The notes below the pieces were generated by a model. That model made no database searches, was not told the origin of the DNA, and saw nothing but the letters and a program-made list of their open reading frames with translations. Made by a program: the position numbers and the translations under genes. From positions 1 to 9,340 of the forward strand of contig JAEEPV010000102.1 in assembly GCA_016284975.1 (NCBI GenBank): a stretch of DNA of 9,340 nucleotides, written 5' to 3'. This document shows, piece after piece, positions 1 to 6,198 of this stretch (within the stretch, counting starts at the first letter, position 1; every line of letters begins with the position of its first letter). The DNA is from Solobacterium sp. (GTDB taxonomy: Bacteria; Bacillota_I; Bacilli_A; Erysipelotrichales; Erysipelotrichaceae).

Positions 1-2
1 AG

Positions 3-335
3 GAAAGCGGCACTGCCGGAAACTTCATCGTCCGCAATGCACTTGCTTACATGGAAGAACACTACCGGGAAAAACTGCAGCTGAATGATGTTGCGGAACA
101 GGTATTCGTCAGTCCCTGGCATCTTTCGAAGCTGATCAACAGTGTTCAGAACGAGAACTTCTCAGAAGTTCTGAACCGGATCCGCATCCGTCACGCAAAG
201 GAACTGATGAAGGATCCGAGTCTGAGAATCGGAGATATCGCAGATCAGGTCGGATTTATGGATCTTGCGCATTTCTCCAGAGTGTTCAAAAAACAGACCG
301 GTAAAACGCCGAACGAATTCCGTAAAACGATCTGA
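3..335 (+). CDS. AraC/YesN-type transcriptional regulator, C-terminal part (5' end outside window)
   Basis: The frame is open to the left edge, so this is the end of a longer gene; about 110 codons are visible before the TGA. It encodes a complete AraC-type DNA-binding domain with two helix-turn-helix units. The first is around LNDVAEQVFVSPWHLSKLIN. The second is around IGDIADQVGFMDLAHFSRVFKK, followed by the family-typical end TGKTPNEFRKTI. In this subgroup the domain commonly follows a receiver domain (YesN-like response regulators) or a ligand-binding domain; which one applies lies outside the window. A histidine kinase gene follows 400 bp downstream on the same strand, which fits a two-component partnership, but a possible terminator and promoter lie between them. 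An internal ATG at 51 would give only the bare domain and is unlikely to be the true start. Confidence 0.9.
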   Translation, partial: ESGTAGNFIVRNALAYMEEHYREKLQLNDVAEQVFVSPWHLSKLINSVQNENFSEVLNRIRIRHAKELMKDPSLRIGDIADQVGFMDLAHFSRVFKKQTGKTPNEFRKTI

Positions 336-506
336 GAGTTCAGACAATTACAAACAGAACGGTTTTCAAATGGGGCAAAAGCTCTTATGGAGGAACTATA
401 AAGAAGACATTGATTTCAACGTTGAAAACCAGTATTCCAAAACTATATCGATACTGTACAGACGGTCCGTACAAAGCAGGCTGTCTGACATCACCCATAT
501 AAACGG

Positions 507-539
507 ATCCGCCTTAACCAGGAGACGGATTTTTCTTTT
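507..539 (+). terminator. Candidate rho-independent terminator after the regulator gene
   Basis: ATCCG (507-511) plus CCT can pair with AGG plus CGGAT (526-530), with a three-base bulge, followed directly by a T-rich run (TTTTTCTTTT, 530-539). The stem is imperfect, so this is a moderate call. It lies 170 bp after the regulator stop codon. Confidence 0.4.
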
Positions 540-580
540 GTATTCAAACCTTACTCTATATCATTCTTTCTTCAGAGCCA

Positions 581-610
581 TGGAGAAAGAGAATCCAGGT
601 ATCATATAAT
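581..610 (+). promoter_or_regulatory. Candidate sigma-A promoter for the kinase-DDAH-acetyltransferase unit
   Basis: A perfect TATAAT -10 box lies at 605-610. A -35-like TGGAGA (581-586, four of six consensus bases) lies 18 bp upstream. This would give a 5' leader of roughly 120 nt before the kinase start at 737. Called by eye against the consensus only. Confidence 0.4.
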
Positions 611-736
611 GGAAATACAAAGCATTGTTTATAGCCATAAAAATACACACATCCAACTCCGAAACGGATTAATTCAGAAACTGAAACCAGCAGATATTAC
701 ATTACTTCCCACCGAACGGTATCAGGAGACAATAAT

Positions 737-2065
737 ATGAAAAAGCACTCTCTGAAGTCATTATCGATACGACTGCCACTGCTGTTTGTCACCAGTATGC
801 TGGTAATCATGGGGGTCATGATTCCTCTTGTTTACCAGCGGTTTTACAGCCGCATGATCAATCAGTATACCCGTATGGCTCAGGGCGTCACACAGCTTAT
901 GGTCAATGCGGTAGACGGTGACAAAGTCGACGAATATATGGAAAAGAACTTTGCCCTGCCGGAATATGTAGATACTGTTAATTATCTTTATACGCTTCGG
1001 GATAATTACCCGGACATTCTTTATATGTATTTCTACCGTTTTGAAAAGGATGGCGGTCATGTCGTCATCGATCTTGATGCGGATTGGTGGAAAGACGGAG
1101 AGGGATATGATCCTGGCTACGTATGGAGTCTTGATGAGATGGAAGAACCGTATAAGTCTCATCTGGAAGACGTAATGGCAGGAAAGCAGATCGCCGGCTA
1201 TTCAGAACAGACCAAGAATGATGGTTATCTGTTTACCTATACACGCCCGGTATTCCGAAGTGACGGAAGCTATGCCTGTACAGCATGTGTTGATTTTTCA
1301 ATGGATGTTCTATCCGGGATGGATATCGCTTTTACCCTGCGGCTTTCTTTGATCCTGATCGGAATTGGGATCATTGTGCTGATTCTCGACTTTTACATTG
1401 TTCGTAAACGCATTACGAAGCCCATTAATGAATTATCCCAATGCGCCGGAAAATTTGCATATGACACAGAAGAAGACCGAAAAAACAACCTGCAGCTTCT
1501 GGATGCGCTGAACATCAATACCGGGGATGAAATAGAGGACGTTTATCACGTTCTTCAGTCCGTAACACATGACAGTTTCAACGCTTCCGCCGATCTCTCT
1601 CAGGCAATGACGGACATAAAAAACAGAGACGGTATGATCACTGCCATGGCAGCTGATTACCGAAGTATATACTTCGTTGACCTTGACCGTGATGAGTGCA
1701 CCTGTGTACGGGCTGCAGCAGAACTCTCTGATGAAAATATATGGGAAGGCAAAACGTTCAGCTTCCGGGATGAATTCAGGAAGTATGCGGAAAACTATGT
1801 GTCGGAGGCTTACCGGAAGGGATTCCTCAATTTCGTCGATCCGAGCAATATTCGTGAAGGTCTTTCGAAAGAGGAAATGCTGTCATACAGATATCTGACG
1901 GATAAAGACGGAGTAGAACAGTATGAAATGGTTCGAATTGCCGGTGTCCGTACGATTGCAGAACGAGATGATCAGATCGTCCACGGAATAGGAATCGGAT
2001 TCTCTGATGTCGACCGGCAGATGCGGAGGAAATGGAACAGAACCGTGCTCTTTCTGAAGCACTGA
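737..2065 (+). CDS. Hybrid sensor histidine kinase, N-terminal sensor half (split by a frameshift)
   Basis: 442 residues. The start is supported by AGGAG (724-728) 8 nt before the ATG. A first membrane helix (about residues 12-33) is followed by an extracytoplasmic sensor region of about 165 residues, a second helix (about 201-222), a HAMP-like linker (about 223-279, with RITKPINELS) and a PAS-like cytoplasmic domain (about 300-425). There is no kinase core in this frame. After DVDRQMR (about residue 430) the protein runs into an unrelated-looking tail and stops at 2063-2065. The expected coiled-coil and kinase core continue in the -1 frame from about 2023. In intact relatives this would be one membrane-bound hybrid kinase, so this ORF is probably the front of a frameshifted gene. 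The alternatives are a sequencing error or a genuine two-protein split. The ligand is unknown. Confidence 0.85.
   Translation: MKKHSLKSLSIRLPLLFVTSMLVIMGVMIPLVYQRFYSRMINQYTRMAQGVTQLMVNAVDGDKVDEYMEKNFALPEYVDTVNYLYTLRDNYPDILYMYFYRFEKDGGHVVIDLDADWWKDGEGYDPGYVWSLDEMEEPYKSHLEDVMAGKQIAGYSEQTKNDGYLFTYTRPVFRSDGSYACTACVDFSMDVLSGMDIAFTLRLSLILIGIGIIVLILDFYIVRKRITKPINELSQCAGKFAYDTEEDRKNNLQLLDALNINTGDEIEDVYHVLQSVTHDSFNASADLSQAMTDIKNRDGMITAMAADYRSIYFVDLDRDECTCVRAAAELSDENIWEGKTFSFRDEFRKYAENYVSEAYRKGFLNFVDPSNIREGLSKEEMLSYRYLTDKDGVEQYEMVRIAGVRTIAERDDQIVHGIGIGFSDVDRQMRRKWNRTVLFLKH
2018..2065 (+). other. Frame junction between the two kinase halves
   Basis: The upstream frame reads DVDRQMRRKWNR and drifts. The -1 frame reads ADAEEMEQNRALSEAL, a typical pre-HisKA coiled coil, from about 2017, after a stop at 2005-2007. 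The frames therefore overlap openly from 2008 to 2062. A one-base insertion near 2020-2031 (GATGCGGAGGAAATGG), or a two-base deletion, explains the break. GGAGG (2025-2029) lies only 2 nt before the ATG at 2032, which is too close for normal initiation. No canonical X-XXY-YYZ slippery heptamer was found in the overlap. Confidence 0.7.
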
Positions 2066-3231
2066 CCAAGGCGGAAGAATCCAATGCCGCAAAGACAGCA
2101 TTCCTCAGTTCCATGAGCCACGAGATCCGGACTCCGATGAACGCAATCATCGGACTCGATAATATTGCCCTACATGAAACCAATATTCCTCAGCATACCC
2201 GTGATGAACTGGAAAAAATTGGCTCCAGTGCGCGTCATCTGCTTGCATTGATCAATGACATTCTGGACATGAGCCGAATTGAATCCGGGCGCATGGTACT
2301 GAAAGCAGAAGAATTCTCCTTCCGTGAAATGGTGGAACAAATCAATATCATCATTCACGGTCAGTGTGAGGACAAAGGTCTTACCTATGACAGCCGAACG
2401 ATCGGACAGACTGATGATTATTTCGTTGGTGATGCTTTGCGTCTCCGGCAGATTATCATCAACATCCTGGGCAATTCGGTCAAATTCACGGATTCGCCGG
2501 GAACAGTAACCTTCACTGTGGAACAATGTGATAATAACGATGATACGAGAATACTTCACTTTACGATGAAGGATACCGGTGTCGGAATGGATGAATCCTT
2601 CATTCCAAAACTGTTTGAACCGTTCTCCCAGGAGGATGCGACCACCACAAACCGCTATGGTGGAAGCGGGCTTGGAATGGCCATTACAAAAAACATGGTT
2701 GATCTGATGGGTGGAACCATTACAGTCGAAAGCCAGAAAAGCATCGGTACGACTTTCACCGTTGATCTTCCTCTGCAAAAAGCGGATCATACTGACGCTT
2801 TGGAAGAACCGACTGTTTCGGCACCAAACGTATCTGTCGCAGGACTTCATGTGCTGATTGCGGAAGATGTGGAACTGAACGCCGAGGTACTGGAAGACCT
2901 TCTTGAAATGGAAGAGATTACCAGTGAGTGGGCTGAGAATGGCAAACGTGCGGTTGAGATGTTCCGGGAAAGTGAAGCAGGTCACTTCAACGTGATCCTG
3001 ATGGATATGCGTATGCCTGTCATGGATGGCATAACCGCTACGAAGGAGATTCGTAAACTGGACCGTCCGGATGCAGAAAAGATTCTGATTATTGCCTTAA
3101 CAGCCAATGCGTTTGAAGAAGATATCAAACACTGTCTGCAGGCCGGAATGAATGCGCATCTTTCCAAACCGGTGGATATTGATCAGTTGAAAGATCTGCT
3201 CGGAAAACTATTGACGGAAAGCAAAGGATGA
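2032..3231 (+). CDS. Hybrid sensor histidine kinase, kinase core and receiver half (split by a frameshift)
   Basis: 399 residues from the first ATG in this frame. A HisKA dimerisation and phosphoacceptor domain carries the H-box SHEIRTPMN (His30). The HATPase_c domain has an N-box (Asn148 in NILGNSVKFT), a G1 box (DTGVG, 181-185), an F-box (FEPFSQ) and a G2 box (GGSGLGMAI). A C-terminal receiver domain (about 272-395) has the acidic pair Glu278/Asp279, phosphoacceptor Asp325 in LMDMRMPVMDG, Thr357 and Lys379. All catalytic residues expected of a hybrid kinase are present, so this half shows no decay. It has no membrane anchor or sensor; those lie in the preceding frame. The start at 2032 is uncertain because its Shine-Dalgarno is only 2 nt away. 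The gene is probably the rear of one ancestral gene spanning 737-3231. Its stop overlaps the first possible ATG of the DDAH gene. Confidence 0.88.
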   Translation: MEQNRALSEALTKAEESNAAKTAFLSSMSHEIRTPMNAIIGLDNIALHETNIPQHTRDELEKIGSSARHLLALINDILDMSRIESGRMVLKAEEFSFREMVEQINIIIHGQCEDKGLTYDSRTIGQTDDYFVGDALRLRQIIINILGNSVKFTDSPGTVTFTVEQCDNNDDTRILHFTMKDTGVGMDESFIPKLFEPFSQEDATTTNRYGGSGLGMAITKNMVDLMGGTITVESQKSIGTTFTVDLPLQKADHTDALEEPTVSAPNVSVAGLHVLIAEDVELNAEVLEDLLEMEEITSEWAENGKRAVEMFRESEAGHFNVILMDMRMPVMDGITATKEIRKLDRPDAEKILIIALTANAFEEDIKHCLQAGMNAHLSKPVDIDQLKDLLGKLLTESKG

Positions 3232-3237
3232 AAGGAG
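3231..3237 (+). promoter_or_regulatory. Ribosome binding site deciding the DDAH start
   Basis: AAAGGAG lies across the end of the kinase gene, 11 nt before the ATG at 3249. The alternative ATG at 3228 has AAAGG directly abutting it with no spacer, so it is less likely to be used. Confidence 0.55.
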
Positions 3238-3248
3238 TGGATTATTTT

Positions 3249-4046
3249 ATGAGACGATTCAATCATGTAATCGTAAGGCGTCCCTGCAGGGCTTTGACAG
3301 AGGGAATCACATCCGGACTCTATCCGGGAAAGCCGGATTATGAGCTTGCGCTGGTTCAGCATGATTCATATATCGAAGCCTTAAAGAAATGCGGAGTGGA
3401 AGTTACTGTACTTCCGGCAGATGAAGCGTTTCCAGATTCCTGTTTTGTGGAAGATCCGGCAGTACTGACTGAGCGGTGTGCCATTATCACTAACCCCGGG
3501 GCCGCTTCGCGCAATGGCGAAAAGGAATCTATCCGGGAAGCTGTCCGACAGTTTTATCCGGAAGAATCGATTGAATCCATTATAAGTCCCGGAACACTGG
3601 AGGGCGGAGATGTCATGATGTGCGGTGCCCATTTCTTCGTCGGACAATCAGAACGAACCAACGCAGAAGGTATCCGGCAGTTTGCGGAAATCCTGAAAAA
3701 ATACGGCTATACCTGTTCGGAGGTAAAACTGGAGGAGGTTCTTCACCTGAAGACCGGAGTCAACTATCTTGAAAACAACAATCTGCTTGTATCGGGAGAA
3801 TTCATTGAAAAGCCGGACTTCGCCTCATTTCGAAAATATGTGATTCCTGAGGAAGAAGCATATGCGGCAAACTGTATCTGGGTAAATGGCACAGTCATCG
3901 TACCAAAGGGCTATCCGAAGGTACTGGAGGCAGTTGCTGCGATGGGATATCCGACACTTACGGTCGATACGTCTGAATTCCGGAAACTGGATGGCGGCCT
4001 CAGCTGCCTTTCACTGCGATTCTATTCTAATCAGAAGAAAGCCTGA
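3249..4046 (+). CDS. Dimethylarginine dimethylaminohydrolase-like enzyme (DDAH, amidinotransferase superfamily)
   Basis: 265 residues from the chosen ATG at 3249, close to the usual bacterial DDAH length of about 255. The family hydrolyses N-omega-methylated arginines to citrulline and (di)methylamine in the cytoplasm. Visible motifs, numbered from 3249: an early VIVRRP strand, FVEDPAV with Glu68/Asp69, the LEGGDV motif with Glu118, His166 in LHLKTGVNYL, and the nucleophile Cys253 in GGLSCLSLRF. Together these give the complete Cys-His-Glu/Asp set of the superfamily. An upstream ATG at 3228 overlaps the kinase stop (ATGA) and would add seven residues, but AAAGGAG at 3231-3237 and family N-termini favour 3249, with a rather long 11-nt spacer. 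Close contact with the kinase gene implies co-transcription. DDAH is preferred over arginine deiminase, which is longer (about 400 residues), but substrate specificity cannot be read from sequence alone. Confidence 0.87.
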   Translation: MRRFNHVIVRRPCRALTEGITSGLYPGKPDYELALVQHDSYIEALKKCGVEVTVLPADEAFPDSCFVEDPAVLTERCAIITNPGAASRNGEKESIREAVRQFYPEESIESIISPGTLEGGDVMMCGAHFFVGQSERTNAEGIRQFAEILKKYGYTCSEVKLEEVLHLKTGVNYLENNNLLVSGEFIEKPDFASFRKYVIPEEEAYAANCIWVNGTVIVPKGYPKVLEAVAAMGYPTLTVDTSEFRKLDGGLSCLSLRFYSNQKKA

Positions 4047-4048
4047 AT

Positions 4049-4483
4049 ATGGTAAGAGAAGCGACAGCGAATGATCTCCACGGACTGCTGGAACTGTATC
4101 TGCATCTTCATGAGACACGGATCCCGGATGATAACGATCATCTGCGGGATACCTGGAATCAGATCCTGAACAACCCGAATCACCATGTGATTGTTTATGA
4201 AGAAGATGGAAAAATCGTATCCTCCTGCAACTGTTTGATCGTTCCCAACCTGACAAGAAATGTACGTCCGTTTGCACTTGTCGAGTATGTTGTTACACAC
4301 GGGGAGTATCGGAACAGAGGATATGCCGGGCTCTGTCTTTCCTACGCAAAAGAGCTCGCCATCGGCTGCAATTGCTACAAGATAATGCTGGTAACAGGAT
4401 CGAAGGATCCAAAGACCCTGCATTTCTACGAATCCTGCGGATACAGCAGCCGTGATAAAACAGCATTTGTTCAAACACTGTAA
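4049..4483 (+). CDS. GNAT-family N-acetyltransferase
   Basis: 144 residues, a normal length for a single GNAT domain. It opens with the typical MVREATANDLHGLLELY beta1-alpha1 segment. It has the acetyl-CoA pyrophosphate-binding motif A, R/Q-x-x-G-x-G/A, as R88-N-R-G91-Y-A93 after the VEYVVTHGEYR strand. It ends with the motif B region LHFYESCGY (124-132). The family transfers an acetyl group from acetyl-CoA to an amine; the acceptor here cannot be identified. The start lies 2 nt after the DDAH stop with only a weak purine-rich stretch (AGAAGAAAG) upstream, so translation is probably coupled to DDAH. Its place in the unit suggests action on an amino acid or amine linked to methylarginine metabolism, but this is inference. 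A strong hairpin terminator follows 13 bp after the stop. Confidence 0.88.
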   Translation: MVREATANDLHGLLELYLHLHETRIPDDNDHLRDTWNQILNNPNHHVIVYEEDGKIVSSCNCLIVPNLTRNVRPFALVEYVVTHGEYRNRGYAGLCLSYAKELAIGCNCYKIMLVTGSKDPKTLHFYESCGYSSRDKTAFVQTL

Positions 4484-4491
4484 ACAAACGA

Positions 4492-4518
4492 TAAAACCGG
4501 GAACATTCCCGGTCTTTT
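4492..4518. terminator. Bidirectional rho-independent terminator
   Basis: ACCGGGAA (4496-4503) and TTCCCGGT (4506-4513) are exact inverted repeats; with a 4-nt loop this forms a 7-bp GC-rich stem. On the + strand it is followed by CTTTT (4514-4518). On the - strand the stem is followed by TTTTAT (complement of 4491-4496), so it can stop transcription from both sides. It ends the kinase-DDAH-acetyltransferase unit and would also serve the reverse-strand remnant beyond it. Confidence 0.85.
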
Positions 4519-4560
4519 GAAAGATTTCAGTTTTATTTATTCTGCCTCTGCTTCTGATTG

Positions 4561-4737
4561 TTATTCCTGCCCCCACTTTTCTTTCCATACCCTCAGAATC
4601 TTTGATGTCCCAAGTTTTGCGAGACAGCTCCGGCAGTCACCACATTGTAACTAATCTGTCCGATGACGGGCTGTGTTGTCATTATTCGTCCGTATGGCTC
4701 CTATCTCTGCAAAACAGATGAAATCGTATATTGCAAT
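4561..4737 (-). pseudogene. Possible decayed reverse-strand gene end with a CxxCxxC motif
   Basis: On the - strand one frame is open from 4737 down to the TAA at 4561-4563 except for a single TAG at 4651-4653. After that stop it reads LQCGDCRSCLAKLG and then a basic, Trp-containing tail ending WKEKWGQE. The Cys-x2-Cys-x2-Cys cluster and the tail look like a genuine protein C-terminus, perhaps a zinc ribbon or metal-binding knuckle. The piece has no start codon or ribosome binding site and no family that I recognise. It faces the bidirectional terminator at 4492-4518, as a real convergent gene end would. A short chance frame is the alternative. Confidence 0.25.
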
Positions 4738-4778
4738 TCAACGTCAACAAATCCTATTCAGGAATACATTTTTAGCAC

Positions 4779-4806
4779 TTGATGATTCTTTTCATCAGAT
4801 AATAAT
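4779..4806 (+). promoter_or_regulatory. Candidate promoter of the ATP-grasp/radical SAM cassette
   Basis: TTGATG (4779-4784) and AATAAT (4801-4806) are separated by 16 bp, giving four of six and five of six consensus matches. The overlapping GATAAT (4798-4803) is an alternative -10. Transcription would start near 4813 and leave a leader of about 75 nt before the ATG at 4888. Confidence 0.4.
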
Positions 4807-4840
4807 AGTGTCTTTACTTTCATCGTGAGATGCCGCAAGG

Positions 4841-4865
4841 TGAATGGCGTGAGCGATTCATTTTT
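4841..4865 (+). promoter_or_regulatory. Leader hairpin followed by a T run, possible attenuator
   Basis: TGAAT (4841-4845) pairs with ATTCA (4856-4860). Inside it, GC-GTGA-GC forms a GNRA-type tetraloop stem separated by one G/G mismatch, and TTTTT follows at 4861-4865. It lies between the candidate promoter and the ribosome binding site of the ATP-grasp gene. The stem is short and may be too weak to terminate. Confidence 0.25.
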
Positions 4866-4887
4866 ATGAGAAGAAAGGAAACGATTC

Positions 4888-6198
4888 ATGAAGAACAGCC
4901 GATTGTTCATATCTGAATTTGAATCTGAAAAACGACTGCGAAGCAGCAGTTCATTTTCGCTTCCATCTCTCTCATTGTTCAAAAAACGCAATGACTTACT
5001 TCTTCACGGAATGGACGGGCTGACCATTTCAATGGCTGAGAAAGGAGATATCCTTGTCACCCGCATTCCGCTTAAAGATGTGTATCTGCACTGGTGGAAG
5101 GAGACATTCTGCGAAGTTGGAAATATCAGTCCGAACAGCTCCCCTTCCGACGACAATGAAACATCGATCTATCATCTTCTGCAAAAAGATGAAGCCACAC
5201 ATGAAATTCTGAAAAACAGCATCATCCGAAACTACGCAGTAACAAAAGAATACTACGATATGTGCAATTCAATTGGTATGGCAGTTACGGAACCGGATCT
5301 TGCAATCGTCACGATGCTCAACCAAAAATCCTGGTCCAATGAACTTCGCAACCGTCTTGGTTACGCTCCCCGGGGCATCACTGTCTCTTCTGTCGAAGCA
5401 TTCGATGCCTGTATCCATAAGATGCTGAATACTTATGGAAACGTTCTGGTGAAAGATTCTATGGGCGTTTCCGGAAGAGGAATCCTGCCGGTCGACAGCC
5501 ATAAAGCCGCAGAACGTCTTTCTCTGCATTTCAGAAAGCAGACAGAGGAAGAAAAGCAGATCTTCGACTTTGTCATTGAGCCATATTTGAACTGTACAAT
5601 GGACTTTTCATGCCAGCTTCATATAGATCGTGATGGAAGTACGATTATTGACGGATACCAGAAGAATACCGGAATTGGATTTGGCTATTACTCTTCTGAA
5701 ATCCTCCGCAGGGATGAAACCGATCTGATCCTGTCTTCCGGATATCCGGCATGTGTTATGAATATTGGTGAAGAGATGGCGAAAACCGGATATTTCGGTT
5801 ATGCATGTATTGATTCCATGATTACGGACGAAGATACAGTAATACCTCTTCTGGAAATTAATCCGCGCATGTCTATGGGAAGGTTCAATCTTTCGCTTCA
5901 TCAAAAGACCGGGAAGAACTGCCGTCTCAGTTACTTGGAAGGAACTGCATCGGGACACGGATCAGTCGAGAAAATGCTCGAAGATCTTGAACGAATCCGT
6001 ATTCTTTATACAAAAGACCACCCGTATGGAGTGATACCGCTGGCTCCGAACACATGGGACACAGCGAAGTGCTCCGCAACGGATCGGATTCGGGTTTATT
6101 ATGCGATCGCATATGAAAAAGAGGGAGACTATGAGAAGCTTCTTGATTCTTGGCTCAAGTATTGCGCTTGGAATATATGTTCCGGCACTATCCGTTAA
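4888..6198 (+). CDS. ATP-grasp family ligase of unknown substrate
   Basis: 436 residues; the start is backed by AAAGGAA (4874-4880) 7 nt upstream. The C-terminal two thirds match the ATP-grasp fold. A nucleotide-binding lysine and glycine-rich loop lie at VLVKDSMGVSGRGI (Lys189, SGRG 195-198). A hinge acidic segment VIEPYL lies at 229-234. The metal-binding end has Asp309 in GYACIDSM and LLEINPR (Glu323, Asn325, Arg327). The N-terminal ~120 residues, including a Ser-rich stretch (19-29), match nothing I know. ATP-grasp ligases activate a carboxylate as an acyl phosphate and join it to an amine or thiol. BtrJ of butirosin synthesis loads glutamate onto the carrier protein BtrI, so loading of the carrier protein encoded three genes downstream is a reasonable inference, not a demonstrated one. 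The last 68 bp overlap the next gene. Confidence 0.85.
   Translation: MKNSRLFISEFESEKRLRSSSSFSLPSLSLFKKRNDLLLHGMDGLTISMAEKGDILVTRIPLKDVYLHWWKETFCEVGNISPNSSPSDDNETSIYHLLQKDEATHEILKNSIIRNYAVTKEYYDMCNSIGMAVTEPDLAIVTMLNQKSWSNELRNRLGYAPRGITVSSVEAFDACIHKMLNTYGNVLVKDSMGVSGRGILPVDSHKAAERLSLHFRKQTEEEKQIFDFVIEPYLNCTMDFSCQLHIDRDGSTIIDGYQKNTGIGFGYYSSEILRRDETDLILSSGYPACVMNIGEEMAKTGYFGYACIDSMITDEDTVIPLLEINPRMSMGRFNLSLHQKTGKNCRLSYLEGTASGHGSVEKMLEDLERIRILYTKDHPYGVIPLAPNTWDTAKCSATDRIRVYYAIAYEKEGDYEKLLDSWLKYCAWNICSGTIR

Larger units (their letters stand above)
336..736. other. Intergenic region between the regulator and the sensor kinase
   Basis: This 401-bp stretch is more AT-rich than its surroundings. It has an open frame running from inside the regulator gene to 609, but that frame has no ribosome binding site and no recognisable protein character. 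The stretch contains a candidate terminator (507-539), a candidate promoter (581-610) and the kinase ribosome binding site (AGGAG, 724-728). A 6-bp inverted repeat (CAGTAT at 430-435, ATACTG at 451-456) could be an operator, but arms this short may occur by chance. No RNA gene was recognised. Confidence 0.6.

Noticed and set aside
265..609. Open frame of 114 codons overlapping the regulator end and the following gap
   Set aside because: No ribosome binding site at any in-frame start, no recognisable protein features, and its first part is simply another frame of the AraC-type gene.
2030..2062. Programmed -1 frameshifting joining the kinase halves
   Set aside because: The upstream GGAGG is suggestive, but no canonical slippery heptamer in the zero frame and no obvious downstream structure were found. 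An indel is the simpler explanation.
2170..2985. Long reverse-strand open frame (271 codons) opposite the kinase
   Set aside because: It lies wholly antisense to the clearly conserved HATPase and receiver domains, and its translation has no domain character.
4484..4887. A short precursor peptide for the radical SAM enzyme
   Set aside because: No small + strand ORF with a ribosome binding site and leader/core character was found in the gap, nor between the cassette genes, which are packed without room.
6101..6130. Earlier start of the glycosyltransferase at 6101 or 6113
   Set aside because: These would lengthen the overlap with the ATP-grasp gene and add residues before the first Rossmann strand, with no better ribosome binding site.
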